The position numbers and the translations under genes were made by a program. The notes under the pieces are model-generated. The model was not told the DNA's origin. It ran no database searches and saw nothing but the letters and a program-made list of their open reading frames with translations. From NCBI GenBank assembly GCA_009763385.1, contig CM019823.1, positions 41,040,444 to 41,104,443 on the forward strand: DNA of 64,000 nucleotides, read 5' to 3'. Every line of letters begins with the position of its first letter. Positions within the stretch are counted from its first letter, which is position 1. This document shows positions 22,301-33,709 of the stretch, one piece after another. Origin of the DNA: Coix lacryma-jobi var. lacryma-jobi. Its lineage: Eukaryota; Streptophyta; Magnoliopsida; Poales; Poaceae.

Positions 22301-23683
22301 CAAACACGAGTAAGATAGAGTGGAGAAGTGCTCGGTTGAGCTGACCACGGTGAGGTCGAGCTCGGCGGCGCTTTCTGCTCGGCGGAAAGAAAACCGGCAA
22401 GTATGAGCTCTCTGGTGCAGTAGAGGTGGAGAGGATAGGTCTGGGAGATGCGCAAAGAAGTAAAGTACTTATAGGCGCGGTGAAAAAGGATGGGAATGAC
22501 TGGAGACGGTGAATCTGGAGGTTTGACCGGATTGTTCCCGTCGGCGCCTTAGTGGCAAACATGGCGACGGCGAGCTCAGAGGTGACGCCACGATGCGAGG
22601 GAGAGTGCCAGCAGCATGCTTGGCCATGCCACGGACTCGGTCGCGCGCTCCTTCGGGAGAAAACGATACTCCATGCGCTGTCGTTGCCGATCAAAAGATC
22701 GGTCTTCAACCGCCATCAACAGAACCAGGGAGCTTATCTCCCCCCTTCCCTATTCTACCCTTTTCCAAAATTGAAATTACTTTGAATTTTTGAATAGAAG
22801 CTGAAAATATGTTAAACTATCAAATGTTCAAAATTCAAAACTGAACATCTTTTATTTTTGCAATCTATGCAAAATATGTGCAGATTTTGAATTAAAGTTT
22901 GAAAAACAAAAGAGGACAAAAAGGGCAGAAAAGTATTTTCCAAATTATTTTTGATTTCATATGAAAACTTGAAAAACTTAATACATCAAAGTTGTTCCTT
23001 ATCAAAAATAGAACAACTTTTCTTTTTGGAGCATAGCCAAATTGTGCTAAATTTTGAAATTACATAAAAGGAGATAAAATTGGTTTTGGAAATTGATTTT
23101 CAATTTGAACCCAAATCAAACTTGTTTTCCAAATTACTTCAGATCTTATTCAGTAACTTGAAAATCTATCTTAATAAAAGTTGTTTCTTTTAATCCTCTC
23201 TACAACTTTGATTAAAGGACCAAAGTCTAATTCTTTTTAATTTTTAAAATCTAGTTTAGGGGTCAAATTTAGGGTTTGAAAGATTCCAAATTTATTTAAA
23301 CTTTTGTACAGAAACTGTGAAAACTTTGAATACCAAAGTTGTTCCTCTCAACAAGAGCTACAACTTTGCTTTTGAAATTATTTTGAAATTTAACATACTT
23401 TTTGACTTATCAAAAAGGGGACAAAAAGAGAGATTTAAAAACCAAGGTTCTTCTCACTTCCCCTTTCATGTGACAGCAAACATCACAAGCAAGCCACACA
23501 TCTTTCAAACATGGAAGTCATCACTCAAAATCATACAGCACTCATGTCAAACATACAAAAGCATCACATTTATGCCTTAAACATGAAAACATGAAATGCT
23601 TTTATGCCATGATGCCAGATGATTATGCATACTAAACATATTAATTAGAACTTTAATTACTGCTTAACACCAGGGGTGTTACA
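19311..23683 (-). mobile_element. Solo LTR B of a related Ty3/gypsy family, reverse orientation (4373 bp)
   Basis: Begins TGTGGCAGAA and ends GGTGTTACA, flanked by ACCTC (19306-19310, 23684-23688). It shares with solo LTR A the segments around 14100-14170/19700-19780 and 14340-14620/19975-20300, and it starts TGTAACACCC on the - strand. A block at 21470-21730 is built of GCTCGAGGCC-type units, the complement of the CTCGAGCC/TTCGCCCGAGCC units in the gypsy LTR at 48200-48520. No internal retrotransposon genes are present. The AT-rich 22760-23660 part has repeated TTTGAAAT and AACTTTG motifs, as in the other LTRs of this family. Confidence 0.85.
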
Positions 23684-23688
23684 ACCTC

Positions 23689-24064
23689 TATCAAGCTCAT
23701 TTACTTTGTGTATTTACTTTGAGCTATTTCTCTTGTGTAGATACTATCTCTTGTTATATTCCTTGTGTAGCTAATTGTGATTAGCTTGCTTAGTCTATCT
23801 ATTGCACACACTTGTCTCGTATACATTTTGTACATCATACTTGTACTAGAGCTAGTTAGTTTTATTCCGCATTAGATAATTAGCTCTAATTGCTTGTGTG
23901 ACATAGATATATTAGGTAGAATTGTTGGATAGGTGGCTTGCAACACACTATTAGGCTAGCGCAAAAAGCTCCGCCATTTGTTATACTAATAGTGTTTGCC
24001 TAAGTAATTTTTGTAGATTTTAATTAGGCTATTCACCCCCCCTCTAGCCAATTTGAACCTTTCA
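23689..24064 (+). repeat. 3' LTR of the Sirevirus-like element, part 3
   Basis: Matches 6781-7156 of the 5' LTR with one visible difference (GGACC versus GAACC before the end). It ends CCTTTCA, followed by the duplicated GCCGC. Parts 1-3 sum to 99 + 1635 + 376 = 2110 bp, equal to the 5' LTR. Confidence 0.94.
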
Positions 24065-24106
24065 GCCGCCTCGTCCTCGCCGGTGAATATACGTCGGCCG
24101 TGCAGT

Positions 24107-24225
24107 GCAGTGCGTGTGTGTGTTGTGTGCAGTGCGTGTGCGTGTGTTGTGTGCAGTGCGTGTGTGTGCACTGTGTGTGCGTGTGTGTGTGCACTGTGTT
24201 TGTGCGTGTGTTGTGTGAAGAATGG
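24107..24225 (+). repeat. GT/GC-rich microsatellite
   Basis: Imperfect run of GTGTGT, GTGCGTGT and TTGTGTGCAGTGC units in the leader of the transposase/ULP1 gene. Any protein-like frame over it is an artefact of the repeat. Confidence 0.8.
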
Positions 24226-24234
24226 AAGAAAAGT

Positions 24235-24480
24235 GATATATATAGAAAATGAATGAGTATAGAAAATGATTATAAATATATATATTTATAGAAAAAGAAA
24301 AAAATGATATATATAGAAAATGAATGATTATAGAAAATAATTATAAATACATATATATTTATAGCAAAATAAAAAAATGATATATATAGAAAATGAATGA
24401 TTATAGAAAATAATTATAAATACACATATATATATTTATAGAAAAAGAAAAATGATATATATAGAAAATGAATGATTATG
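24235..24480 (+). repeat. AT-rich tandem repeat, units of 71-75 bp
   Basis: The phrase GATATATATAGAAAATGAATGA starts at 24235, 24306, 24379 and 24454, so at least three units of 71, 73 and 75 bp plus a partial one are present. Each carries a TATATTTATAG block. The units grow by small AT insertions. Confidence 0.85.
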
Positions 24481-24574
24481 TGATATATATGTTTTTTACT
24501 CTAACAAAATATATGTTTATACATGTAGATAAAAAGAGATTGGTCGCGTTGACCTCGCCGCCGTCCACCGTCAT

Positions 24575-24710
24575 CCTCACCGAGACGTCATCCTCGCCGT
24601 CGTCCGTCGCCGTCCTCACCGCGACATCATCCTCGCCGTCGTCCGTCGTCGTCCTCACCGCGACGTCATCCTCGCCGCCGTCCGTCGCCGTCCTCTCGTC
24701 AACGGTGTGT
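24575..24710 (+). repeat. 39-bp GC-rich tandem repeat (three units)
   Basis: CCTCACCG-GACGTCATCCT begins units at 24575, 24614 and 24653, an exact period of 39 bp (13 codons). On the + strand the unit could be read as a 13-residue Ser/Thr-rich peptide repeat, but no splice links to the downstream gene are evident. It belongs to the same CpG-rich leader style as 4738-5046. Confidence 0.85.
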
Positions 24711-24966
24711 CATTTGTGATAGATGGAGGCTACATTTTGGTTCACATACTTAGATATATTTACAAATATATGTTTATGGAAAAATCACTTAGATATATAT
24801 ATTTTGGTTCACTTAGATATGATATGTAAACATTTATTTATATGTTTATGGAATAATCATTCGCCAGTATATGTTTATGGAATAATCACTTAAATATGAC
24901 TTTTCGTGTATGTCGGTAGTGTTATTTTTACGAATATGGTCTTTATGAATATACGTTATTTTTAAT

Positions 24967-25242
24967 ATTGTCAAAACCTAGACCCTAAACCCCAAACCTA
25001 AAACCCTAAACCCAAACCTGAAACCCTAAACCGTAAACCCTAAACCCCAAACCCTAAACCCTAAACCCCAAACCCTAAACCCTAAACCCTAAACCCCTAA
25101 CCCGAAACCCAAAACCCAAAACCCCTAACCCCAAACCCTAAACCCTAAACCCTAAACCCCAAACCCTAAACCCCAAACCCGAAACCCCAAACCCTAAACC
25201 CCAAACCTGAAACCCTAAACCCTAAACCCCAAACCGTATACC
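24967..25242 (+). repeat. Interstitial telomere-type array (CCCTAAA)n, degenerate
   Basis: About 275 bp of CCCTAAA and variants (CCCCAAA, CCTGAAA, CCCGAAA), the plant telomere repeat written on its C strand. It lies inside CACTA element 1, about 100 bp before the first exon of the transposase/ULP1 gene. Unique DNA continues on both sides, so it is not a chromosome end. Single AAACCCTAA telo-boxes act in plant promoters. Confidence 0.9.
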
Positions 25243-25359
25243 TTTATTATTGATCGTGTTACCTTTACAAAGTGTTAAATAAAAAATGAATATGGTCTTT
25301 ATGAATATACGTTATTCGTAGAAATATGGTGTTTATTATCCTCCATGTTATTCGCAAAA

Positions 25360-28300
25360 ATGGCCGACCCAGTTGACAACATGGAGGAAGAAACGTACGA
25401 CTTAATCAACAGCGGTGCTAATCAACAATTAGAAGGTGATCACAACAATAATCAAGAAGTAGATGATGGGAGTCAATATTTGGCTGATTATGAAGAAATC
25501 ATGCAAGAAAATACTGGCGAGGTATACCTACAATCTCTATGTGCACATTTAATTCTAAACAATTTATAAATGTATTTATAATCTACGTTCCTACATACGT
25601 AGCCCTCCGGATCGACAATGACTACCGGGAAGAGTAGGACCGTACGAGGTCCGAAGAAGCCGTTGGATGACCGGTACATTATCTCGGAATTCGACGAGGA
25701 AACAGGCCAAGTACTTGGAGAACATGCACAAAAATTTGTTGGCCACTGTGGGTACCTTGTAAGGGATAAGATCCCGATCAATGCTCGTGAGTGGAAGGAA
25801 AAGAAAAGTGCTCCTCATATAAGTTTCATCTCTGATCGTGATAAGGAACTGGTTTGGCAAGATGTCCTTGCACATTTCACACTTGAAACAGATGATAGAA
25901 GTTTGAAGGAAAGAGTTAGGAATTGGACTATGAAGAAAATGGCAACACTATTCCAGGGTTGGAAGAAAAAATTGTACAACACATTTATCCAGAAGGACCT
26001 AACTCCGGACTTCAACACTAAGGCCTACGTCAAGTTGAGGCCATTTTGGGATGAGTTTGTAGAATTTAAGAAATCAGAAGAGGTTGAGGCACGGGTCCGA
26101 AGGAACCGATAAAATGCCCGACAAAAACAATACCACCATCACTTGGGATCAGGTGGCTACAAGAGTGCCATTCCTAAGTGGGAAAGAATGGAACGGGAGA
26201 TTCTAGCCAAGGGCATCGAACCAGAATCAATCAACTGGCCTGAGCGCGCCAAGTATTGGTTTTTTGGTCATGGAGGAAGCCTGGACCTACAGACAGGAAG
26301 GGTAGTGTATGGCACAAAACTCCAAAGAGCAGCCGAAAGATTGGCTTATGCTCGAGACATGGCTGACAGTGGCGTGTGGGAGCCGAACAGAGAAAAGGAT
26401 GAGCTGACATACGCCTTGGAGAATTCTGAGCACGGTGGGAGAACAAGAGGCTATGGGGAGTTGTCGTGGGAGCATGCCTTCCCAAAAGACAGAGAGACCT
26501 ATAGAAGCCGCGCAAGAAAGAAGGAGGAGGAGGCAGAGCGGATGCGAAGGATGGAGGAAATGGTTATGCAGTCACAGGCCGCGGCTCTTGAAGCGGTAGA
26601 GCGAGAAAAAGCACTTGAAGACAAAATGAGTGAGGAAATCAAAAGACAAGTGCAGTTAGCAGTAAGTTCCATGCAAAGGCAATCTGCATCAGAGCCGGGA
26701 GTCAACATCAGCCCCCCTGGTCAGTTGAAAAGCAGTTGCGCTTCCACCGAGGTGCCAACGATTCAAGGTGACGTAGGGTTGCGCTTCCCCGTGGATGACA
26801 TCACTGATCCTCTCACGACATGTGAGCTGCACATTCTATAGGGGAATGACACAATAATGGTGGCTATTGGTGTTGTATCTCCTATTGACCCTACGAAGAC
26901 ACCAAGATGTCATGGGGCATTAGTACCACCTGGTTATGCTAGTGTCTCGGTGGATAGAGTAGTGAAAGGGCATAGCAATGTGACTCTTGACATTGAAGGA
27001 GGTGATGGTGAGAAGACTTTAGGAGAAGCGGAGAAGGCATTCATATGTTGGCGTAAGCGCTATATCTTTATTCCTGGGGCATCACCTCCTCCTCAACAAA
27101 CTAACCCTAGGTGCGGATGAAAGTGAATGAAACATTTTTCTTTCACTAGTTATGTATTGGCTTAAATATAATTGTTTACTCATACCATGTTGTTTTCACA
27201 GCAGGACCTCTCCCGACCGAAGTCCAATTATCCATTCAGCACATAGTCATAGTGTTGCGGGCGATGCAATGAAACACACAGCTGCATCCCCACCGGCTCC
27301 ATCCCCTCCACGACGGGCTCCATCCCCTCCACGACCAGCTCCATCCCCGCCACGACCAACTCCATCCCCTCCACGACGGGCTCCATCTCTGCCACCGGCT
27401 CCATCCCCTCCACCACGGGCTCCATCCCCGCCACCGGCCCCATCTCCTCCACCACGGGCTCCATCCCCGCCACCGGCCCCATCTCCTCCACCACGGGCTC
27501 CATCCCCGCCACCGACTACACCAAAGAAGAGGCCAGCCACACAAATGAAGGCATCGGCCCCACCGCCACTGAAGAAGAAAGCCTCTTCAGAAAGAAGACA
27601 AGCTATTCCTAAGATGACGAAACTTCCATATGAGATGACTGATGAGGAAACTAATGCTGCAGCAAAAGCACATTTGGACCAATTCTGGGCGGACACCAAG
27701 GCTAAAATTGAAGCGAAGAAAAACCCGGAGAAGCCGTACCTTTTTGTACGTCCTGATATGCTCAGGAAAAAGGTGGATGCTCATCAAAAAAAGGTGCGTG
27801 ATTCTCGTAAGAAATCACCACTATCAGACTATGATCGCACTATCACCAAGTCACTTAAGGAGGCGAAGCAGAAACAGAAGAGAGCAAACAAGGGTGTCCC
27901 ACAGCTCGGGGAACAATCAAAACAATCAGTGCCCCCGCTAGTTGTTGCGAATGAATATGGTTCTAACATGAAAGCGCTAGAACAACTTGATGTGGATCCT
28001 GAGCATCTTGATGCATTTTTCGCAGAAACTGGTCTAACCTTGTCCCAAATGCTCGGTGAATCAGCCATCGAAAGTGCTCCGCAAATTGATCACTAGAAGA
28101 AGAATTATGTATATGGCCAGAGTCTATACAACCCTGCGGCCCTCACAGAACTTGGCACTCAAATGTACTTGGTAAACCAGTGGTACATGGCAGCGTGTAG
28201 CAAAAAAGCGAATGATTGGATTTGCGTTAGAATTAGAGACCATCATTACTTTCATGGCGATGATATTATACTTATCCAATTCACTGAGTTACACCAGCTA

Positions 28301-29393
28301 TGCCACCTGGATGCTCTAGACAAATCTCTAGTCAGCTGCTTTTGTTTGTAAGTGATCCTTCGTTTTAATAATCTCACTCTAGCATATGTATATGTAAATG
28401 TAATTATACTAACACTAGCTAGCGTGTCTATAAATATGCAGAAACATGATGAGAGACCTCGTACGTACAAATGACAAGGAGGTTGGTTTCATTGATCCAT
28501 ATATCGTATTCTCGGTCCCAAACAAACATTCCTGCTATGATATATGGAGAAATAAAACAGAGAGGAATCTCCGGAGGTTCTTGATCAACCAAAAGAACAA
28601 AAGATATATACTCTTCCCCTACAACTTTAGGTGGGTGTTGTTATCATGTGCACATTTAATTTTACTTACTCAATTTCTATGATATATGTTGACTATATAA
28701 GCAAATTAATGCAGCTTTCACTGGATATTGATTGTCATCGATCTCTTCGAAACTCAATTGGTAATCTATGACTCATTGAGAAAACCACTGGGAGATTACC
28801 AAGATATCATATACATTATCCAGGGGTAACTTTCGATCTCTAAATATTGATTTCTACACTTTAAATCTGCAATAATTAATTATGATCCATTTATTGTGCA
28901 GCATTTGGGCCTGGTTCGTTCCGAAACACCGTCCGGATTTGAAAGCGACACTTCCTCCTCCTATCCAATTGCAAGTAAGTTGTATTAGCTCCTCGTGTCT
29001 TTACCACTGTATAGCATGCTTCATCACACGCGCGGGATGACGAGAGTAATCTTTTTATATATATTGTGCAGTGGGTTTTACGGCAACCACCAGAGAACAA
29101 TTTGTGCGGGTACTACGTTTGCGAGTTTCTCTCGGTGTATGCGAAAAGAACTCCTATAGAGAGACAGAAAGTATGTAACATGTATACATAATAATCCCAT
29201 GTATTTATTTATTGCTATTAATAAATAAATCTTATGTATATTAATGCATTATTCCTTTTTTTGCAAATTGAAGGACTTATGGTTGAAGAACCAGGTGTTG
29301 AAAATGGTGCGCCTAAAAGGAATTCAAGAGACAATCGCAGGATTTCTTAATGACCATGTCCTCAAAGCCGGCACTGAGTTCTACTATAACTGA
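25360..29393 (+). pseudogene. CACTA-encoded Transposase_24 + proline-rich + ULP1-protease gene (8 exons, lightly broken)
   Basis: Exons with GT-AG borders: 25360-25521, 25603-27110, 27202-28347, 28442-28630, 28715-28825, 28902-28974, 29072-29170, 29274-29393. Phases join at each junction. Exon 2 carries the plant Ptta/En/Spm transposase domain (PF03004; WMKKM-like helix, WERMEREI, ELSWEHAF) and a coiled coil. Exon 3 has some 20 proline-rich S-P-P-R/P units followed by a basic region. Exons 4-8 form a ULP1/C48 cysteine protease domain: catalytic His in FHWILIV, Asp in VIYDSL, Gln and Cys in RQPPENNLCGYYVC, all present. ULP1 enzymes cut SUMO; the target here is unknown. Defects: TAA 26110-26112, TAG 26839-26841 and TAG 28094-28096 in frame, and a 40-bp duplication that moves the stop to 29391. 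ATG 25345 is an alternative start in frame. Confidence 0.85.
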
Positions 29394-29430
29394 CCATGTC
29401 CTCAAAGCCGGCACCGAGTTCTACTATAAC
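29351..29430 (+). repeat. 40-bp tandem duplication at the 3' end of the ULP1 exon
   Basis: Copy 1 at 29351-29390 and copy 2 at 29391-29430 differ at one base (CACTGAG versus CACCGAG). The length is not a multiple of three. Copy 2 starts with TGA in frame, which truncates the protein. Without the duplication the frame would continue about 16 codons to a TAA near 29480. Confidence 0.93.
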
Positions 29431-29819
29431 CCGAAAGAACCAGTGAAACCAAACCAAGACGAACATTTGTATGATATTTAAGTGACGGTCAATATTTGTG
29501 TTGTAAATACCAAGGATGCATGGATAATGCTGTAAATTTTATGTGCATAAATATGTTATACATATAATATGTATAGCTAGCTAGTAGCTCGATCAATATA
29601 TATATAGTTTCATATTTTATGTGTGTGTATGTAAATTTTATGTGTATATATACGCGCATACATACATTAGCAGCGAAGAATATGTATTTGAAACCCAAAT
29701 GTATAATATATTAGCAGCAAAGAAAACATATTAGAAAACCTAATTTAATTGTAAAATCGAAAAAAATAACCAATTGAAAAAAAAAGAAAAGAAAATGAAA
29801 AAAGAAAAAAAGAGGACAG

Positions 29820-30068
29820 CCCCCGAGGGTCTTTAGCCCAGGTTGGTAATACCAACCGGGACTAAAGAGGCCAGCCATCGGGGCCCGGCTCGGGACCTCT
29901 TTAGTCCCGGTTGGTATTACCAACCGGGGCTAAAGGTCCCCCTTTAGCCCCGGGGCGGGGAACCGGGGCTAAAGGTCGGGCCTTTAGTCCCGATTCCTTA
30001 GCCCCGGCTCCATGCCTGGGGATAAAGGCCATTTTGGACCGGGGCTAAAGGCCCATCGTGCAGTAGTG
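29820..30068 (+). repeat. 3' sub-terminal repeats and terminus of CACTA element 1
   Basis: Inverted and direct copies of TTTAGTCCCGGTTGGTA / TACCAACCGGGACTAAAG and of CCGGGGCTAAAGG fill the last 250 bp. The element closes with GCAGTAGTG, the complement of CACTACTGC. The following GTA at 30069-30071 would be the 3-bp target duplication, but its partner lies before the window. Confidence 0.85.
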
Positions 30069-32456
30069 GTACGACCTTGAGGATATGTCGGTTTCGCCGG
30101 AGCGCATTGGCTTCACTAAAAAGTTTGTCAGAATTTCATCAAAGTGCCACCTTTGACTTTAAATCTATGGAACTAAGAGCAACTGTTGTGGAAAGTGGAG
30201 TCCCCATGTGAAAAGAGTGTGTCAAGGCCAACCCAATGATGTGTGTGTGAAAAAATATGGTGGAAACATAGAAACCAATTAAATATACATTTATAGTCAT
30301 TAAAAACAATCTAAAAATTGGCATATCCAAGTGCATGCAAATATGTTCTCACATGTAAAAGCGGAGATGCAAATCTGCTTTTCAAAATTCATACGAAAAA
30401 ATTCAGGTGGCTCCCACTTAAAAACAGAATTTTTGAAATTTTATTTTTCTAGTGGACATGCATTAAAAATTTTCATGTTCGTATGAATCGTTTGAGTTTG
30501 TATTTTGGATTAGTTTCCATGTTTCCACCGCATACATATGTTTAGTTTGTACCAAAATATAATAGAGTTAGAAATTACTATTTTCAGAATGTTTAAATTT
30601 TGGGTCAAATAATTCTAGAAAAAAACAGAATGGTTGTTTAAGTCATGAAAAAATACTCCAAAACTTTCAAAAATTTAAGAGAAAATCTCATGGACATTTT
30701 GGAACATGTTGAACCCAAATGAATATTTAGATCTCATAAAATATATTCGGAAACGTCCAAAAATTAGAGTTTGCTCAAAGAAATGGGAAAATCTCGACAA
30801 AATCGGAAATATTTGCCACAGAAGATTAGATGCGTTCTAAATACAATTTTAAAATTTTTACATGGATAAACATCATACATAATTGTTGACACTCAAATCG
30901 GTCCTAGGCAAATTTTAAGAGGCACATGCTAGTTTTGGTCATATCTAAGGAAACTCTACAGAGTAACATAAAAATAATATCACAATGGTTTTTTTTAATG
31001 TGATAAAAGAACACCTTTTTCTTATAAGAGGAGTACATAACTTATAACTTATTGAGGTATCCAACATCAAATAGATCTTTTTACATCTATATATTATCCT
31101 TTTTGGCATAATCTCTTCCAACCCTATACTTTTGCTCAATGATCAAGGATGATGTTCTAGGCTTGTTGGTCGACCTAAGGTAATCTAACAATGTTTTTGT
31201 CCAGGGTCCCTTCCAGACAAGAGTCTCGATAGTTCCTTTGCTAGCATACCCACAAACTAACTGTTCTTTACCACGTAAGCACCATTAATTATTCTTTGGA
31301 GGTTTGCTGGTAACCTCATTGTCTTTTTACCACGAAAGAGTGTTGGTTATTCACCGCGTTCTTCGGTCTATAATGACCCGAACGATCTATCCCTAGCCAG
31401 TGTATGACCAATCTTTGCATCAACAATAACCAACAAAAAGTAACACATCAAACAAAATCATGTCAAGTTAATAGAAAAAGTATAGAAAAACATTTTATCC
31501 ACTAAATTCAAAATGATTTAAACAAATCTTTTAAATTTTGAATAGAATATTGAGATCGTAAATTATATTTACTATTTTCTATTTTAGCTAAAATTGATTT
31601 TTTGGGATGCCACCTTATTTGTACTATAAAAAACTAGCATTTGCAATACTAAAATAGTTCTATGAATAAAAATATTGAAAAATACTACTAACAGATGATA
31701 AATATTACTGCTAGATGTGAAGCATAAGCTACAAATAGATGTGCTCAACAGTGGTACTATTATATACTCCGAGGGAAGTAAAATGGATATAGTGAAAAGT
31801 AAATATAGCAATTACTACGAATAAAGGACATATAATACAACAGTGTAGTTCTAATGATATATTCCCTATGTATGTTGGCAACGTATCCTATGCAAACTAG
31901 ACGTCTGTGTAAACTATGCATAACAATTATTTAGTTTTGTCACCACCAGGTTAAATAAAAAATAGAACATGATTACCAACTTAAATAATTGAGGTCACAA
32001 CCTAAAATTTGAGTGGTTGATTTTGACTATATCTTGCCAACCGATGGATCGATCAAAGTTCTTGGTGCTCGGTGTTATCGTGCCATTCACTCCTGCACAA
32101 TGCCATTGGACCGTTCATAGGTCTCTGGCAGCGCACATCACCGTAGCAACATGCATATGTTATTACAATCAGGCCGAATGCAGAAGCAGGATGTCCTTTT
32201 TTTTTCTTTTTGATCACGGCCTCACGCTCAAGGTCAAGATTGGAACACAAGATTGTCCTCGTAAGAAGATCGTGACAAGATTTTGGGAGATGATTCCTTC
32301 TGTATACAGTTGAAAAATCCAAGGGGTCGAAAGGGTGTTTGATGATGGAAAACAGATACATATTCAGGACCTTGGAGATATATATTTTGGTGTGACTGAC
32401 AACACTCCACCGAGCTAATCCCATTTCCATAACCCACCTAAACAGCCTCTACTAAC
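30069..32456. other. Intergenic DNA, no gene recognised
   Basis: AT-rich low-copy-looking sequence on the host side of the CACTA terminus. Open frames are all short and lack family signatures. A purine-rich stretch with AAATTTT-type motifs (30380-30900) may be an old, unrecognisable repeat. Confidence 0.5.
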
Positions 32457-32459
32457 TTA

Positions 32460-32586
32460 GATCTTATTTGGTTGCACGCAATATACTCCAATATATAGGA
32501 TTGGAGTGAAACTTGAACTAAATTTTACCCTAATCTTTCTCAAACTATATGGATTAGGGTGCATTTGTGTGCAGCCAGACAAGACC
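32460..32586. mobile_element. 127-bp Tourist-like (PIF/Harbinger) MITE
   Basis: Flanked by TTA (32457-32459 and 32587-32589). The left end GATCTTATTTGGTTGCACGC pairs with the right end, whose complement reads GGTCTTGTCTGGCTGCACAC. Most of the element folds back on itself (CCTAATC...GATTAGGG). TWA duplications and the TTGTTTGG-type ends fit the Tourist group. Confidence 0.75.
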
Positions 32587-32589
32587 TTA

Positions 32590-33709
32590 GTCATGTATGC
32601 ACCGCGTGATCGTGGATACATTTTACACATGATTTTCTTTCCGTGGTTGATCACAACATTTGCCACATCATCCGCTGATGTTGTCGCCTCGGCGCCTCTG
32701 CCTTGCTGGCAAGGGGGGTCTTAGAAAAAAGGCATAGCCAAGAAATGCTATCGGCAAGCATCCAAACCAACATCACAAACTAGTGTTGGAGGAAATTCAA
32801 TTGATCGAAGGAATGTAAGAGAAGTAAAACCTCTTGATGATGTTGAGGAAGAAGGAACAAAACTCCCCATATTGCTTAACACTATTCATCTTACTTTACA
32901 TGCAAATCAACTATGTATCTACTATATGTTATGCACAGTACACTCATCGATCATCAACCAACGTGTGTTTTCAACAACCATGTGCTGCAGCACATTATCC
33001 AACGTTCTGGTTCATGTCAAGATTCGTGCTGGTCAAAGCAAATATCTTGCGCGAGATTACAATTGGTTTTCTCGCAATATGCTACAATGGTCATCTCCTG
33101 CAAATAAAATCTAACTAAATATCTTCAAGCAAATCTCACTATTTTTGGTGTCCCCGAACAAAAGATCATTTTTAATGTCCAGCAGCAAATTTTTCCTACA
33201 AATTGAAACTATCACTAGAGTTATTTTTCCAAACATGAGTTAGAGTCGGAGCCATTTTAGGAGCTAGAGCTCTACCAAACGAGCGTCCGCATCAGACCGA
33301 TGCATAAACAACCAGAACAGAACATTAGTTTACAGACAGCAATGAGAATAGTATCCCTCCCATGATCCAACTACAAACCCAAACTACAGCATAAAGCAGA
33401 CGACACTTCAACACAACTTGCTTCTGATGTAGGCATAGGAACAGTTAAATACCTTCATCCTATCCTAATGATGATGATCAAGCGTGATATACAACTCAAC
33501 AAGTTGAGATTCACTCACCTTAGCACTGAATGTTACAAGATACAGATGCCGTTTGAGATGTGACTAAACTACAATATTCTACATATTTGCTGCCACCTCA
33601 AAATGTGGCAACACTCAGATGCTATCCTATCCTTGCTAATCAACTCACATGGAATCACAGAGCGAGCACCACCTATTGCTGCTAAGCACACCACACACAC
33701 ACACGAGAC
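32590..33709. other. Intergenic DNA downstream of the nuclear-membrane gene
   Basis: Contains the 3' UTR and terminator region of the - strand gene nearest its stop (about 33400-33709) and, around 33130-33290, a possible MITE remnant ending in AGAGCTCTACCAAACGAG. No other gene seen. Confidence 0.45.

Larger units (their letters stand above)
5047..24064 (+). mobile_element. Ty1/copia retrotransposon, Sirevirus-like, with two solo LTRs nested in its 3' LTR
   Basis: Starts TG, ends CA, and is flanked by the 5-bp duplication GCCGC. Without the two nested inserts it is 10,621 bp: 5' LTR, initiator-Met-type primer site, gag, pol in copia order (protease, integrase, reverse transcriptase, RNase H), a 1.1-kb non-coding 3' part with several polypurine tracts, and 3' LTR. 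A large gag with two zinc knuckles, repeated GGGGGAG polypurine tracts and palindrome clusters in the LTR are features reported for Sireviruses. The LTR copies differ at about 20 of 2110 positions by my count (about 1%), so the insertion is fairly recent. Both coding frames are open. Confidence 0.93.
1..30068 (+). mobile_element. CACTA (En/Spm) element 1, 5' end outside the window, interrupted by a copia element
   Basis: A CACTA DNA transposon read left to right. Its 3' terminus is at 30061-30068, where the last bases are the reverse complement of CACTACTGCA, preceded by sub-terminal repeats with GGGACTAAAG/CTTTAGTCCC cores. Inside are a decayed TNP2 transposase (638-3879) and a second gene with a Ptta/En/Spm transposase domain (25360-29393), the usual two-gene content. 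The 5' terminus and target duplication cannot be checked because they precede base 1. A copia element with duplication GCCGC (5042-5046 and 24065-24069) divides it. Placing both genes in one element is inference from order, strand and the similar layout of the second CACTA element. The repeats at 4619-4722 could instead mark the edge of another element, although no CACTA terminus is visible there. Confidence 0.72.

Noticed and set aside
24967..25242. Chromosome end
   Set aside because: The array is degenerate, only about 275 bp, and is embedded in a transposon with gene sequence on its far side.
27228..27699. Long - strand frames opposite the proline-rich exon
   Set aside because: Shadows of the S-P-P repeat; the + strand frame fits the splice structure and conserved flanking domains.
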